This document shows, piece by piece, positions 55,355 to 64,000 of a stretch of DNA of 64,000 nucleotides. A program made the translations under genes and the position numbers. Origin of the DNA: Bradyrhizobium elkanii WSM2783 (GTDB lineage Bacteria > Pseudomonadota > Alphaproteobacteria > Rhizobiales > Xanthobacteraceae); assembly GCF_000472865.1 (NCBI RefSeq), contig NZ_AXAP01000005.1, positions 62,001 through 126,000 of the forward strand. The letters run 5' to 3'. The notes under the pieces were generated by a model. That model made no database searches. It saw only the letters and a list, made by a program, of their open reading frames with translations, and had not been told where the DNA came from. Numbering within the stretch: the first letter of the stretch is position 1; the number at the start of each line of letters is the position of its first letter.

Positions 55355-55370
55355 TTAATCATCCGTTAAC
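55355..55370 (-). promoter_or_regulatory. CtrA-type box TTAA-N7-TTAAC upstream of minC
   Basis: TTAATCATCCGTTAAC fits the full CtrA consensus exactly and lies 50-65 bp upstream of the minC start. The sequence ATGGTTAAT occurs twice at a 20-bp period (55331 and 55351), giving another TTAA half site. CtrA control of minCDE is known in Sinorhizobium. Confidence 0.75.
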
Positions 55371-55490
55371 GGCCCTGTCATTCCACGGAATAAAGGCATA
55401 AAAGGCCTGTCCCGGTGGACCGGAGGGCAACAGCATGACGAGGCGGCCGGCGAATCAGTGCCGTAGCCCGCCTATAGAGATCTCAGGAGA

Positions 55491-56357
55491 TCATGGCGAT
55501 CCGGCGATGATGCCGAAGCGCAGGCCCTTTTCCTTGAGCCAGCGGCGATAGGCGACGGAGGAGCCGTCGGCCCGGGTCGGGATTTCCGCGCGCGGCTCGA
55601 GCGGCAGCCGCAGGGGACGCTGGTTCTCGACGACGATGCGGTCCTGCGAAAAGATCACCTGCTCGAACTTCAGCATGTCGTTGTAGGCCGACTGCGCATC
55701 GACCAGGAACATCACCGGCTGGGCGCGGCACAGTTCCTCCTCGATCGGCTGGATGAACAGCGCGATCGCATCGAGCCGCGAGGGGGCCGAGGGGCAAACC
55801 CGGTAGAGCATCACCGTGAACGGCGACGGCACGCGGTAGGTGAGCTGCACGAAATCGCCTGATGATTCCGTCACTGCGATTCGCGGCTGGAAGAAGCGGC
55901 AATTGCTCGCCCAGACCTCGTCGACGTCGCGGCGGATTTCGCTCTCATAGCTCGGCACCTCCGTGTGCGGCACGGCGCCGAGGATGTCGTGATGGACGTA
56001 AGGGAAATGCGCCATGTCGAGGAAATTCTCGATCACCCGCGGCGCGGAGGTGCGCATCTTGACCCAGCCGCAAATCACGAAGCGGCGGTCCTCCTCCGCG
56101 GCCTCAGCGATGTCAAAGATCTCGCGCCGCGGCTGGCCGAGCGTGGTCCAGAGGCAGCCATAGCGCTCGCGGGTCGGCAGCGGCGCGGCCGGTGTGCCCG
56201 CGACGACTTCCCGTACGCGCGGGGCGCCATCGGCGTCGCAGTCGATGATCAGATCCTGGCCGAGCAAGCGCGTGAGGCGCGGCGTTGCCGTCACCTCGGA
56301 CAATGTCTCGATCGCGTACCATTCGTTCAGCGCGACGGGATCGGTGGTCTTGGCCAT
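55491..56357 (-). CDS. Rieske-oxygenase-like catalytic protein lacking the Rieske domain
   Basis: 288 residues from ATG 56357 (GGGGAGG upstream). It begins like ring-hydroxylating oxygenase alpha subunits (NEWYAIETLSEV...LLGQDLIIDCDADG), but the segment that should hold CxH...CxxH is missing and the sequence passes directly to PTRERYGCLWTTLG. The mononuclear iron site is present: Asn111, Asp114, His117, His122 (NFLDMAHFPYVHH). It would need a separate Rieske donor, as NdmC does. Just downstream of an amidohydrolase gene. Confidence 0.85.
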   Translation of the reverse strand: MAKTTDPVALNEWYAIETLSEVTATPRLTRLLGQDLIIDCDADGAPRVREVVAGTPAAPLPTRERYGCLWTTLGQPRREIFDIAEAAEEDRRFVICGWVKMRTSAPRVIENFLDMAHFPYVHHDILGAVPHTEVPSYESEIRRDVDEVWASNCRFFQPRIAVTESSGDFVQLTYRVPSPFTVMLYRVCPSAPSRLDAIALFIQPIEEELCRAQPVMFLVDAQSAYNDMLKFEQVIFSQDRIVVENQRPLRLPLEPRAEIPTRADGSSVAYRRWLKEKGLRFGIIAGSP

Positions 56358-56368
56358 CGCCTCCCCCG

Positions 56369-57751
56369 TCAGACCGCGCCGGTCCACTGCACCGAGCCGT
56401 GGACGTGCTCGGCAAGCCAGGCGGCGCGGCGCGCGAACAATCCCGGCGCCACCTCGTGAACGTGATCGATCAGCGCGCGCAGATCGGCTGTCTTCAACCG
56501 GCCGTCCTCGACGACGATCCGGCCGTCGACCATTGTCAGCGTAACATCGCCGCCGCGCACGGCGTGCACCAGATTGTGCTGCAGGTTGAAATAGGGTCCC
56601 TCGCCGAACAGTGGCGTCATCCGCGGCGTGTCGGTGCGCACCGCGATCAGGTCGGCCTTCTTGCCGATCTCCAGCGAGCCGATCTCATGGTCGAGGCCGA
56701 TGGCGCGGGCGCCCATGATCGTGCCCATCCGCAGCGCGGTCCACGAATCCAGCGCCGCGGCATTGAGCGACTTCAGCTTGCCGAGCAGCGAGGCCGCCTT
56801 CATCTCCTCGAACATGTCGAGATTGTTGTTCTCCTTCTCGCCGTCGGTGCCGAGGCCGACGGCGAGGCCAGCCTGCAGCATCGCCTCGACCGGCGCAATG
56901 CCGCTGGCGAGCTTCATGTTGCTGACGGGATTATGCGCGACCGAAACGCCGCGGCGGGCGAGCAGCGCGATCTCGGCATCGTCGAGCCAGACCGCATGCG
57001 CGATCATCGCTCGCGGCGTCTCGAACAAGCCGAGATCGTCGAGCACGAACATCGGCCGCTTGCCGTAGCGCTTCTCGAACTCGGCGACCTCGATTCCAGC
57101 CTCGCTGCAATGGGTGTGGAAACCAGTGCGGTGGCGTTTCGCCATCTCGACCGCGCGGCGTTGCGCGGCTTCGTCGGCATAGAAGAGGTGCTCGAGCCCG
57201 ACCCAGACGGAGATGCGACCGTTCTCCTTGCCGTGCCAGCTCTCGATCATCCGTTCGTTGTCGTCGAGCGTGTCGAAATAATTGTAGTCCGGATGCTCGC
57301 CGACATAGGGCACCGCGACGAGGCGGTTGCCGATGGCGCTGGCCGCGCGTGCGCTGCCATCCATGAAGCGCCACATGTCGACCGTCGTGGTGGTGCCGGA
57401 GAGCACGCTCTCGGCGTAGCAGAGATAGGACGCGGCCTCCGCCTCGTGCGGCCGGAGCACGCGATGCATCGGATTGATGTGCAGGCGCAACCAGTCCCAC
57501 ACCGGCAGGTGCTCGGCGGTGCCGCGCAGGAAGCCGGAATGCATGTGGCAGTTCACCAGCCCCGGCATCACCAGGCAGTTCTTGAGGTAAGTGACCTCGG
57601 CCGCCGGCTCGGCGGCGCACAGTGCGGCGCTCTTGCCGACCGCGGCAATGCGGCCGCCGCGCACCAGCACCGCGCCGTCGGCGATAACACGGTTGGCTTC
57701 GTCCATGGTGAGAACGAAGTCGGCAGCGATGATCTGGTCCTTTGCGTTCAT
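56369..57751 (-). CDS. Amidohydrolase of the ATZ/TRZ (SAH/chlorohydrolase deaminase) family
   Basis: 460 residues. Metal ligands NCHMHSGFLRG, HTHCSE, AHAVWLDDAE and the GTDGEKENNN acid are in the usual order; N-terminal DQIIAADFVLTM strand. It likely removes an amine from a purine-, pyrimidine- or triazine-like ring. Overlaps the GMC gene by 4 bp (ATGA) and is 11 bp from the Rieske-less oxygenase, so the three form one operon. Confidence 0.88.
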   Translation of the reverse strand: MNAKDQIIAADFVLTMDEANRVIADGAVLVRGGRIAAVGKSAALCAAEPAAEVTYLKNCLVMPGLVNCHMHSGFLRGTAEHLPVWDWLRLHINPMHRVLRPHEAEAASYLCYAESVLSGTTTTVDMWRFMDGSARAASAIGNRLVAVPYVGEHPDYNYFDTLDDNERMIESWHGKENGRISVWVGLEHLFYADEAAQRRAVEMAKRHRTGFHTHCSEAGIEVAEFEKRYGKRPMFVLDDLGLFETPRAMIAHAVWLDDAEIALLARRGVSVAHNPVSNMKLASGIAPVEAMLQAGLAVGLGTDGEKENNNLDMFEEMKAASLLGKLKSLNAAALDSWTALRMGTIMGARAIGLDHEIGSLEIGKKADLIAVRTDTPRMTPLFGEGPYFNLQHNLVHAVRGGDVTLTMVDGRIVVEDGRLKTADLRALIDHVHEVAPGLFARRAAWLAEHVHGSVQWTGAV

Positions 57752-59307
57752 GCCGCCTGCTCTGCAGGTTTCATGCCGGTGATCAAATCGGCGGCGCGCT
57801 CGCCGATCATCACCACGGGCGCATGGGTATTGCAGGACGGGATGATCGGGATCACCGAGGCATCCGCGATGCGCAGCCCCTCGACGCCGCGCACCCGCAA
57901 CTCCGGGTCGACCACGGCGCGCTCGCCTACGCCCATCGCGCAGGTGCCGCAGGTGTGAAAGAAGGTCGAGCAGCTCATGCGGATGAATTCGATCTTCTCG
58001 CTACGCGACAACATGCGGTCGGGCGCGGCCGGCGCCGCGATGAGATCGGCGAAGGCCTTGGTAGCGGAGAGTTCCACGATGGTGTCGAGGCCGGCGATCA
58101 GCGCTTCGAGGTCGGCGGGCTCGGCGAGGAAGTTCGGCTGCAGCTCGATCGCCGCACCGGGCTCGGCGCTGTTGAGCCGCATGCGGCCAATGCTGGCGGA
58201 GCCCATCAAGCCCGGCGACATCGCGAAGATATCTCCTGAGAGATCGTAAGCCGCGGCAACCTCATCGTTGGCGTGACGGCCCTGCACGACGAAGGCGTGG
58301 AGATCGGGTGCGGTGCACGCAGCGGCGCTCTTCCAGTTCATCATGCCGCCGCCGCCATTGTCGCGGACCGGCCCGAGCGGCGCCTTGGCACGAAAGTTCA
58401 TGCCCATCAACAGCGGATGGTCCTGCAGATTCTCGCCGACGCCTGCGAGGTCGGCGATGACTGATACGCCGAGCCGCGCCAATTCCTCGGCAGGCCCGAT
58501 GCCGCTCGTCAGGAGCAGCCGCGGCGTGTCGATCGCACCGAGCGCCAGGATGATCTCGGAGTCCGCGCGCGTCTCAACGATGGCGCCGTCGATGATCGCG
58601 CGCACCGCGCGGGCGCGGCGGCCCTCGAACGAAAGACCGATCGCGAGCGCGTTGGTGCGGATGGTGAGATTGTTCCGCTCCGTCATCGGGTGGAGATAAC
58701 CGCGCGCCGCGCTCCAGCGCTTGCCGTAGCTAGCGTTGAGATTGGGAAGGCTGGCGCCCTCGTTGGTCGCACCGTTCGGATCGTCGATCACGGGGATGCC
58801 GAGTTCGGCGGCGCCCGCGAGCATGGCGAGCGCGATCGGATGCGGATCGCGCGGCCGCTCGATGCGCAAAGGACCGCCGGCGCCGCGATAGTCGGAGGCG
58901 CCGCCCTCCCAATCCTCAGCTCGCTGGAAGTAAGGCAGCACGGAACGGAAATTCCAACCGGTCGCGCCCGCCGCCTCCCAGGCGTCGTAATCGGCGGGAT
59001 GGCCGCGGTACCACAGCATCGCGTTGAGGCTCGACGATCCCCCGAGCACGCGGCCGCGCGGAATCGCGATGCTGCGATCGTTCAACTCGCGCTGCGGCGC
59101 GTAGCGATAACCCCAATCGTAGGGACCACCGAGCAGCGCAGTCCAGTTCGCGGCATCCGCGATCGCGGCGATGCCGATATCCGACGGGCCGGCTTCGAGC
59201 AGCAGCACGCTCGCATCGCTGCGCTCAGCCAGCCGCCGCGCCACCACCGCGCCGCCGGATCCGCCGCCGACCACGATGTAACCATAGGCGGGGAGGAGCG
59301 CGGTCAT
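57748..59307 (-). CDS. GMC-family FAD oxidoreductase (choline-dehydrogenase-like)
   Basis: 519 residues from ATG 59307. FAD-binding GYIVVGGGSGGAVVARRLAE, GMC signature GRVLGGSSSLNAMLWYRGH, second signature GAIDTPRLLLTSGIGP and catalytic His in STFFHTCGTCAMG. It oxidises an alcohol to an aldehyde or ketone. The upstream extension to 59385 runs into a repeat and is rejected. Confidence 0.9.
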   Translation of the reverse strand: MTALLPAYGYIVVGGGSGGAVVARRLAERSDASVLLLEAGPSDIGIAAIADAANWTALLGGPYDWGYRYAPQRELNDRSIAIPRGRVLGGSSSLNAMLWYRGHPADYDAWEAAGATGWNFRSVLPYFQRAEDWEGGASDYRGAGGPLRIERPRDPHPIALAMLAGAAELGIPVIDDPNGATNEGASLPNLNASYGKRWSAARGYLHPMTERNNLTIRTNALAIGLSFEGRRARAVRAIIDGAIVETRADSEIILALGAIDTPRLLLTSGIGPAEELARLGVSVIADLAGVGENLQDHPLLMGMNFRAKAPLGPVRDNGGGGMMNWKSAAACTAPDLHAFVVQGRHANDEVAAAYDLSGDIFAMSPGLMGSASIGRMRLNSAEPGAAIELQPNFLAEPADLEALIAGLDTIVELSATKAFADLIAAPAAPDRMLSRSEKIEFIRMSCSTFFHTCGTCAMGVGERAVVDPELRVRGVEGLRIADASVIPIIPSCNTHAPVVMIGERAADLITGMKPAEQAA

Positions 59308-59348
59308 CGCGCAACACTGGTTGGTAAGACAGTCTGGCCGCGCACTCG

Positions 59349-59483
59349 CCTCACCTCTCCCCTTGTGGGAGAGGTCGGATCGCATCGCAAGATGCGATCC
59401 GGGTGAGGGGTCTCGCTCTCTCGTGGGACCTGATCGCCCTCACCCGGCGCTACGCGCCGACCTCTCCCCGATGGGGAGAGGTG
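59349..59483. repeat. Palindromic repeat of CACCTCTCCCC type
   Basis: Ends TCACCTCTCCCC / GGGGAGAGGTG with inner GGATCGCATCGCAAGATGCGATCC hairpin and CGGCGCTACGCGCCG. It fills the gap between the GMC and ThDP genes. The hairpin at 18179-18201 is a minimal relative. Confidence 0.75.
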
Positions 59484-59525
59484 CAGAAGCCACGCGGCTG
59501 CAGATCGATCCAATCTCACCATCCG

Positions 59526-60134
59526 CTAATTATGCTCGCTCGGGCCCATGATGACGATGTTCTCGGTGCGCTCGACGTGGCGGACGAAGATGTATTTGTC
59601 CTCGCGCCCGTCGCTGTGCTTGCGCTTGATGTCGGGCTGCACCGTGCCGGACACTTTTGCCACGACCAGATATGGCTCCTGCGCCGCCAGCCCGTCCGCG
59701 CAATGGCCGTCGAATTCCTCGACCGTGCGCGTGGTATAGGCCCGCGTCACGCCCGCGCCGCGCGCGATCGCGGCTATGTCGACGCGCCCGCTTGCCGTAT
59801 GCGTCGGCGGGCCGCCGATCGACTGGTAGCATTCATTGTCCCAGACCACGATGAACAGATTCTTCGGCTGCTCGTTGGCGATGGTGGCGAGGATGCCGAG
59901 GTTGAACATCATGCCGCCGTCGGTATCGAGCGAGACGATGCGCCGATGCGGCAGGCCGGCGGCGAGCCCAAAGGCCTGCGCGCTGACGCAACCGAGCTGC
60001 TGCTGGAACAGGCTGGCATCGCGCATATGCGGAGCGGCGTTGTACCATTCGTCGACACTCGCACCGAGCGAGAGGATCACGAGTTCGTCGGAGAGCCGGC
60101 GCGCCAGCGCCTTCATGCAGTCGAACCGCTTCAT
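59526..60134 (-). CDS. ThDP-dependent decarboxylase, beta (ThDP-binding) subunit
   Basis: 202 residues. The ThDP/Mg motif is SLDTDGGMMFNLGILATIAN through WDNECYQSIGG. Similar to the beta half of sulfopyruvate/phosphonopyruvate decarboxylases. The start overlaps the alpha gene stop (ATGA). It decarboxylates a 2-oxo acid; which one is not evident. Confidence 0.87.
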   Translation of the reverse strand: MKRFDCMKALARRLSDELVILSLGASVDEWYNAAPHMRDASLFQQQLGCVSAQAFGLAAGLPHRRIVSLDTDGGMMFNLGILATIANEQPKNLFIVVWDNECYQSIGGPPTHTASGRVDIAAIARGAGVTRAYTTRTVEEFDGHCADGLAAQEPYLVVAKVSGTVQPDIKRKHSDGREDKYIFVRHVERTENIVIMGPSEHN

Positions 60135-60631
60135 CGCACCACGCTCCCGCCCAGCGCGACCGCCGAGTGATAATAGGCCGAATAGGACCAACTGAACGCA
60201 TCGGTGATGGCGCGCTCGATCCGCTCCTCTTCCGTCACGATGCGATAGGGAATGCGCAGCGCGTTCAGCACCGGCTCCATGGTGATGCCGTGCGGGATCG
60301 CCCACCAATTGTTCTCGCCGAGCTCGCCGCGATAGCTCATCAGCATCACCACTGGGATGCCGGCCCCGAGCCCCATCCGCGCCAGCGGCTCGACCGAGGC
60401 GCGCAGGCCCGAATTCTCCATCACCAGCGCCGCGCGCTTGCCCGACAGGAACACGCCACCGCAAATCGCGGCGCCCTCGCCTTCATTGGTGACGCGAATG
60501 GTGCGGATATCCGGGTCGGCGTCGAGCGCCGGATAGAGCTCTTTGAATAGCGAGTCCGGCAGATAGCAAACGATGCTGACACCTGCTTTCTTCAAGCCGC
60601 GGATCACGGCGTCGACGGCGGATGGCTTCAT
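60131..60631 (-). CDS. ThDP-dependent decarboxylase, alpha (Pyr) subunit
   Basis: 166 residues from ATG 60631 (AAAGGGAA upstream). The PYR-domain Glu is in RVTNEGEGAAICGGVFL; RGELGENNWWAIPHG is typical of the sulfopyruvate decarboxylase branch. Split alpha/beta subunits as in ComDE. Coupled with the beta gene. Confidence 0.87.
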   Translation of the reverse strand: MKPSAVDAVIRGLKKAGVSIVCYLPDSLFKELYPALDADPDIRTIRVTNEGEGAAICGGVFLSGKRAALVMENSGLRASVEPLARMGLGAGIPVVMLMSYRGELGENNWWAIPHGITMEPVLNALRIPYRIVTEEERIERAITDAFSWSYSAYYHSAVALGGSVVR

Positions 60632-60723
60632 GCAGATTCCCTTTTCGGGCAAAATCTCAGGCGCGAGATGTTCTGAATAGGCCCTGATTTCTCACCAGCC
60701 TGATGCGCCATGCGCAACATGTC

Positions 60724-61647
60724 TCAGCCGCCGGACAGGCCCTCGATCGCCCGCGTCAGCATGGTGGCGAGGCTCGAGGCCGCTTCCGACATGCCGGACT
60801 TGGCGCGCGACAGCAGCACCAGCTTTCGTGGCCGCAATTTGGGATCGCGCAGCGGCACGAACACCAGCGCCCCGCTCCTGATCTCGCGCTGAACGCCGAT
60901 GCGCGTCTGCAACGCGACGCCGTTGCCGCGCATGGCAAGATCGGCCATGACCGTGATCGAGTTGGTCAGCGCGCGGCGCCCGAAATCGATCGATGAGCCG
61001 TTCAGCGCGTCCTCGATCGACGCCCCGAGCGAGAGGCTGGCATCCGACAGCACGACGCGCTCGCCCGCGAGATCGAACAGCCTGAGCTCGCTGCGGCCGG
61101 CGAGCCGGTGCCCGGGATGCATCAGCGCCCCCATATTCAGCACCGTGCCGGCGAGCCGCTGCGCGTTGCGCGGCGTCTTGATGTCGAAAGCGATGCCGAT
61201 GTCGCATTCGCCGTCGGCCACCGCGTCGAACGCATGTTCCGATCCCATCACCTTGATGTCGACGGTGATCGCCGGATAGCTCTCCCAGAACGTCGACATC
61301 ACGTCGAGCAACAACCCGCGCGCGATGCTCTCCACCACCGCCACCGTAACAGTGCCGCGACGAAGACCCTGGAGGTCGGTGATCTCGGTGTAGGCGCGCG
61401 TCATCTCGCCCTGGCTGGCGCGCGTGCGGTAGAGCAGGATTTCGCCGGCGCTGGTGAGTTTCAGCCGCTGGCGGATGCGCTCGAACAGCGGCGTCTGCAG
61501 TTCGTCCTCGAGCTGACCGATCACGCGACTGATCGAGGACGGCGCGACATTGAGCACGCGCGCGGCCTGCCGGATCGAGCCGAGCTGGGCGACGAGCTGG
61601 AAATAATGCAGGCGCGTCGAGATCAGGCCGAGCCGGTGTGGATCCAT
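60724..61647 (-). CDS. LysR-family transcriptional regulator
   Basis: 307 residues. N-terminal HTH FQLVAQLGSIRQAARVLNVAPSSISRVIGQLED, then a LysR effector domain (GTVTVAVVESIARGLLLD). It lies 3 bp after adenine deaminase in the same direction, so it is cotranscribed and not divergent, which is unusual for LysR. It may control the purine or ThDP genes. Confidence 0.9.
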   Translation of the reverse strand: MDPHRLGLISTRLHYFQLVAQLGSIRQAARVLNVAPSSISRVIGQLEDELQTPLFERIRQRLKLTSAGEILLYRTRASQGEMTRAYTEITDLQGLRRGTVTVAVVESIARGLLLDVMSTFWESYPAITVDIKVMGSEHAFDAVADGECDIGIAFDIKTPRNAQRLAGTVLNMGALMHPGHRLAGRSELRLFDLAGERVVLSDASLSLGASIEDALNGSSIDFGRRALTNSITVMADLAMRGNGVALQTRIGVQREIRSGALVFVPLRDPKLRPRKLVLLSRAKSGMSEAASSLATMLTRAIEGLSGG

Positions 61648-61650
61648 CTG

Positions 61651-63453
61651 CTACTCGAACAGCGGCGCGAGCCGCATTTCCGGCACCAGCACCAGCCCCT
61701 TGTCGGTGATGCGGATTTCGGGGATCACCGACAGCGGGATCAGGTTGAAGCCCATATAGGGAATGGTGCAGCCGGCTTCCTGCCATGCCACCTTGAGTTT
61801 CTGCACCTGTTCGGCGACCTCGGTCACCCGCTTGTCCGAGAGCAGGCCCGCGATCGGCAGCGGCACCATCGCCTTCACCTTGCCGTCGGCAACGACGCAG
61901 ACGCCGCCTTGATGATCCCTGATCGCAGCAAGCGCGACCTGCATGTCATCTTCGTTGGTGCCGGCAATGATGACGTTGTGGCTGTCATGCCCCACACTCG
62001 ATGCCACCGCGCCGTGCTTGAGACCGAAATCCTTGAGGAGACCGTGGGCAACATTGCCGGCCGATTTGCCGTGGCGTTCCACGACAGTGACGAAACAGAG
62101 GCCGTAGCGCTCGAACAGCGGCTGCCAGTCATTGGCGGGCTCGATCGTGATGCGGTCGTGGATCAGGGTGATGCCGGGCAGCGCGGTTCTGATAGCATTG
62201 ACGGTGCAGACCTCGGTCGGCAGCACCGGCGTCAGCTTCACCTCGTCAGGCAATTTCACCGTCGAATAAGCGGCTTGCGGATAGCGGTAGCGCTTCGACA
62301 AAGCGGCATCGAGCAGTGGCGTGATCTTGCCGTTCTCGACCACGCATTCGCCGCCATACCAGGTGGCGCGCGGCTTGAGCGAGTCGTCGAGCAGCACCAG
62401 GTCGGCGCGCCGCCCGCCGCCGAGGCCGCCGATCTCGCCCTCGGCACCGAAGCGCGTGGCGCCGTGCAGCGACCCCATCGACCATGCCTGTTCCGGCGAC
62501 ATGCCGGCTTTGACGGCCTCGCGCACCACCCAGTCGAGACCGAATTGCAGGAGATCGTCGGCATCGCGATCGTCGGTGCAGACGGCGACGCGCTTATGCG
62601 ACGCGCCGAGTTCGGTGATGGTGCGGATCGCCTGCGGCAGCGAATGCCACGGCGTGGTCGGCGGACCGCCGCGCAGGAAGATCCAGACGCCGGCTTCCAA
62701 GAGATCGTCGGCGATGTCGCGGTCGATCGCCTCGTGCGTGTCGGTGACACCGCTCGCGGCATAGGCCGCGACGAATTCACGGCCATAGACATGGCCCGAC
62801 ACCGGCCGTCCGCGCTTGAGCGCCGCGGCAAGGATCGCGTGGCTGCGCTCGTCGCCGAGCGTCACGGGGACGAAATCCATCTTCTCGCCGAGCGCCACCG
62901 CCTCTGGCCAGCGGTCGAACAGGCCGGCGATCTTCTCCGCGGTGAGATCGCCGCCGGCGGTCTCGAGTTCCGGCGAGGTGGCGGGCACCGTGCTCGGCAC
63001 GGTCAGGAAGATCGAGAGCGGTGCCTCGCGCGCATCCTCCAGCATCGCCTCGACGCCGGCGACGTCCATCACATTGCCGATCTCATGGCTGTCGCAGAAG
63101 ATCGTCGTGGTGCCGTTGAGCAGGGCCGCTTCGGCATAGGCGCAGGCCGTCACCATCGAGGATTCGATATGGATGTGCGGATCGACCAGCCCTGGCGCGA
63201 TGATGCAGCCAGCAACGTCCTTGATCGCGGCGTCGCCCCCGGCAGCCTTGTGCGCGCCGGCCGGCTTCACCGCGGCGATCCGCCCGCCTGCAATCCAGAT
63301 CTCCCTGTTGTCGATGATCCGCTCCGAATAAGTCGAGAGCACGCGCGCGCCCGTGATGACGAGATCGGGCGCCGCCCGTCCCGACGCGACGTCGGCGAGA
63401 CGGCGGGTCATGGTGTGGAGCGGCTGGACGGAGAAGCGGGTGAGCCTTGTCAT
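61651..63453 (-). CDS. ade: Adenine deaminase
   Basis: 600 residues, the normal length. It converts adenine to hypoxanthine and ammonia. Metal motif [16 protein letters not shown], then [17 protein letters not shown] and the C-terminal [19 protein letters not shown] characteristic of Ade. Possibly first gene of the purine part of the cluster, and followed immediately by LysR. Confidence 0.95.
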   Translation of the reverse strand: MTRLTRFSVQPLHTMTRRLADVASGRAAPDLVITGARVLSTYSERIIDNREIWIAGGRIAAVKPAGAHKAAGGDAAIKDVAGCIIAPGLVDPHIHIESSMVTACAYAEAALLNGTTTIFCDSHEIGNVMDVAGVEAMLEDAREAPLSIFLTVPSTVPATSPELETAGGDLTAEKIAGLFDRWPEAVALGEKMDFVPVTLGDERSHAILAAALKRGRPVSGHVYGREFVAAYAASGVTDTHEAIDRDIADDLLEAGVWIFLRGGPPTTPWHSLPQAIRTITELGASHKRVAVCTDDRDADDLLQFGLDWVVREAVKAGMSPEQAWSMGSLHGATRFGAEGEIGGLGGGRRADLVLLDDSLKPRATWYGGECVVENGKITPLLDAALSKRYRYPQAAYSTVKLPDEVKLTPVLPTEVCTVNAIRTALPGITLIHDRITIEPANDWQPLFERYGLCFVTVVERHGKSAGNVAHGLLKDFGLKHGAVASSVGHDSHNVIIAGTNEDDMQVALAAIRDHQGGVCVVADGKVKAMVPLPIAGLLSDKRVTEVAEQVQKLKVAWQEAGCTIPYMGFNLIPLSVIPEIRITDKGLVLVPEMRLAPLFE

Positions 63454-63487
63454 GGCGGCCTCTTACGTTGCGGGTGCGTGATCGGCC

Positions 63488-64000
63488 TCAATAATAGTCG
63501 GGAATGCCCGGCATGGTAACGAACCCCGGGGTAGTCCGCACGCGGCGCATCCAGCGCCGCAGCGCCGGATAGGCCTCATGTTCGACGCCGAAATCGCGGC
63601 TCAGCGCGATTGCCGGGAACAGCGCGAGATCGGCGAGCGATGGATTGTCGCCGACGAACCAGGCGGCGCGATCGAATTCGCGTGCCGTCATGTGATCCTC
63701 CATCAGGCGGAAGGCGCTCCGCGCGGCAAAGCCTAAGGCCACCTCGTCACCGGGCTCGTCGAACATCGCCAGCCGTCGTGCGAGAAAGGCGGCATGGAGA
63801 TCGCGGCTGGCAAATTGCAGCCACATCGCGACCAGGCCGCGCGCCTTCGGTTCGGCGGGCAGCCACGCGTTACCGTTGTCATGGGCGCGGGCGAGATAGG
63901 TCATGATCGCTTCCGCTTCGCTCAGCACGAAATCGCTGTTCGTGAGGATCGGCAGGCTGCCGCGCGGATTGAGTGCCATCAGCGCAGGCGCGAGATGTTC
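63488..64000 (-). CDS. Glutathione S-transferase, 5' end cut by window
   Basis: At least 170 residues; the frame is open to the window end (EHLAPALMALNPRGSLPIL), so the start lies outside. The thioredoxin-like part holds the cis-Pro (GSLPIL) and glutathione-binding SEAEAIMTYLA; the helical C-domain has the N-capping box NPSLADLALFPAI. General detoxification or isomerisation role. Confidence 0.88.
   Translation of the reverse strand, partial: EHLAPALMALNPRGSLPILTNSDFVLSEAEAIMTYLARAHDNGNAWLPAEPKARGLVAMWLQFASRDLHAAFLARRLAMFDEPGDEVALGFAARSAFRLMEDHMTAREFDRAAWFVGDNPSLADLALFPAIALSRDFGVEHEAYPALRRWMRRVRTTPGFVTMPGIPDYY

Noticed and set aside
61108..63519. 803-codon plus-strand frame
   Set aside because: It is antisense to adenine deaminase and LysR; the length comes from GC-rich codon bias.
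1..64000. CRISPR array, tRNA, rRNA, transposase or prophage
   Set aside because: No regularly spaced repeats, cloverleaf sequences, transposase motifs or phage genes were seen on either strand by eye.

Overview
The window looks like chromosomal DNA from a high-GC alphaproteobacterium of the Bradyrhizobium type. The grounds are the codon use, the gene families (a PqqA core peptide typical of the group, MinCDE with a CtrA-type box, amide/urea-type ABC systems) and several classes of palindromic or dispersed repeats that I associate with Bradyrhizobium genomes. The genus is inferred from these features, not from a search. I see no rRNA, tRNA, CRISPR array or insertion sequence.

Region 1 (1-11.2 kb) holds a cut-off DUF2778/Tlde1-type protein, then a minus-strand amide uptake and hydrolysis operon: a signal-peptide-less amide-binding protein, an amidase, and a full branched-chain/urea-type ABC transporter (LivH-, SBP-, LivM-, LivG-, LivF-like). 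A MarR regulator is divergent from it. A DOPA-dioxygenase-like protein and a cytosine-deaminase-like amidohydrolase follow. Region 2 (11.3-13.9 kb) has an HtrA-like protein that has lost two catalytic residues, coupled to a LuxR-HTH protein, then a repeat-filled gap and a YkvA-type membrane protein.

Region 3 (13.9-48.3 kb) is the core: an apparent lanthanide- and PQQ-dependent methanol/formaldehyde oxidation island. It contains a TonB-dependent receptor, a PQQ-ADH-linked (Lut/Ped-like) ABC importer, a NarL-type two-component pair, quinoprotein accessory proteins (CXXCW protein, MoxJ-like binding protein, zinc metallohydrolase, SoxYZ-like carrier), XoxF with the lanthanide-type second aspartate, its cytochrome c, glutathione-dependent formaldehyde oxidation enzymes (Gfa, class III ADH, S-formylglutathione hydrolase), an unannotated 26-residue PqqA, and a lanmodulin homologue with altered EF hands. 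A second PQQ dehydrogenase also has the lanthanide-type aspartate but lacks the vicinal cysteines, and lies beside a Rieske protein. An AraC regulator is divergent from xoxF. A 16-bp motif occurs twice upstream of both xoxF and pqqA. No Ca-type MxaF and no pqqBCDE are present in the window.

Region 4 (48.3-64 kb) has a second copy of the approximately 650-bp dispersed repeat next to an AraC gene remnant, a second isoquinoline-oxidoreductase-type molybdenum enzyme pair, minCDE with a perfect CtrA box, and a catabolic set: a Rieske-oxygenase-like protein without its Rieske domain, an amidohydrolase, a GMC oxidoreductase, a two-subunit ThDP decarboxylase, LysR, adenine deaminase and a cut-off glutathione S-transferase.
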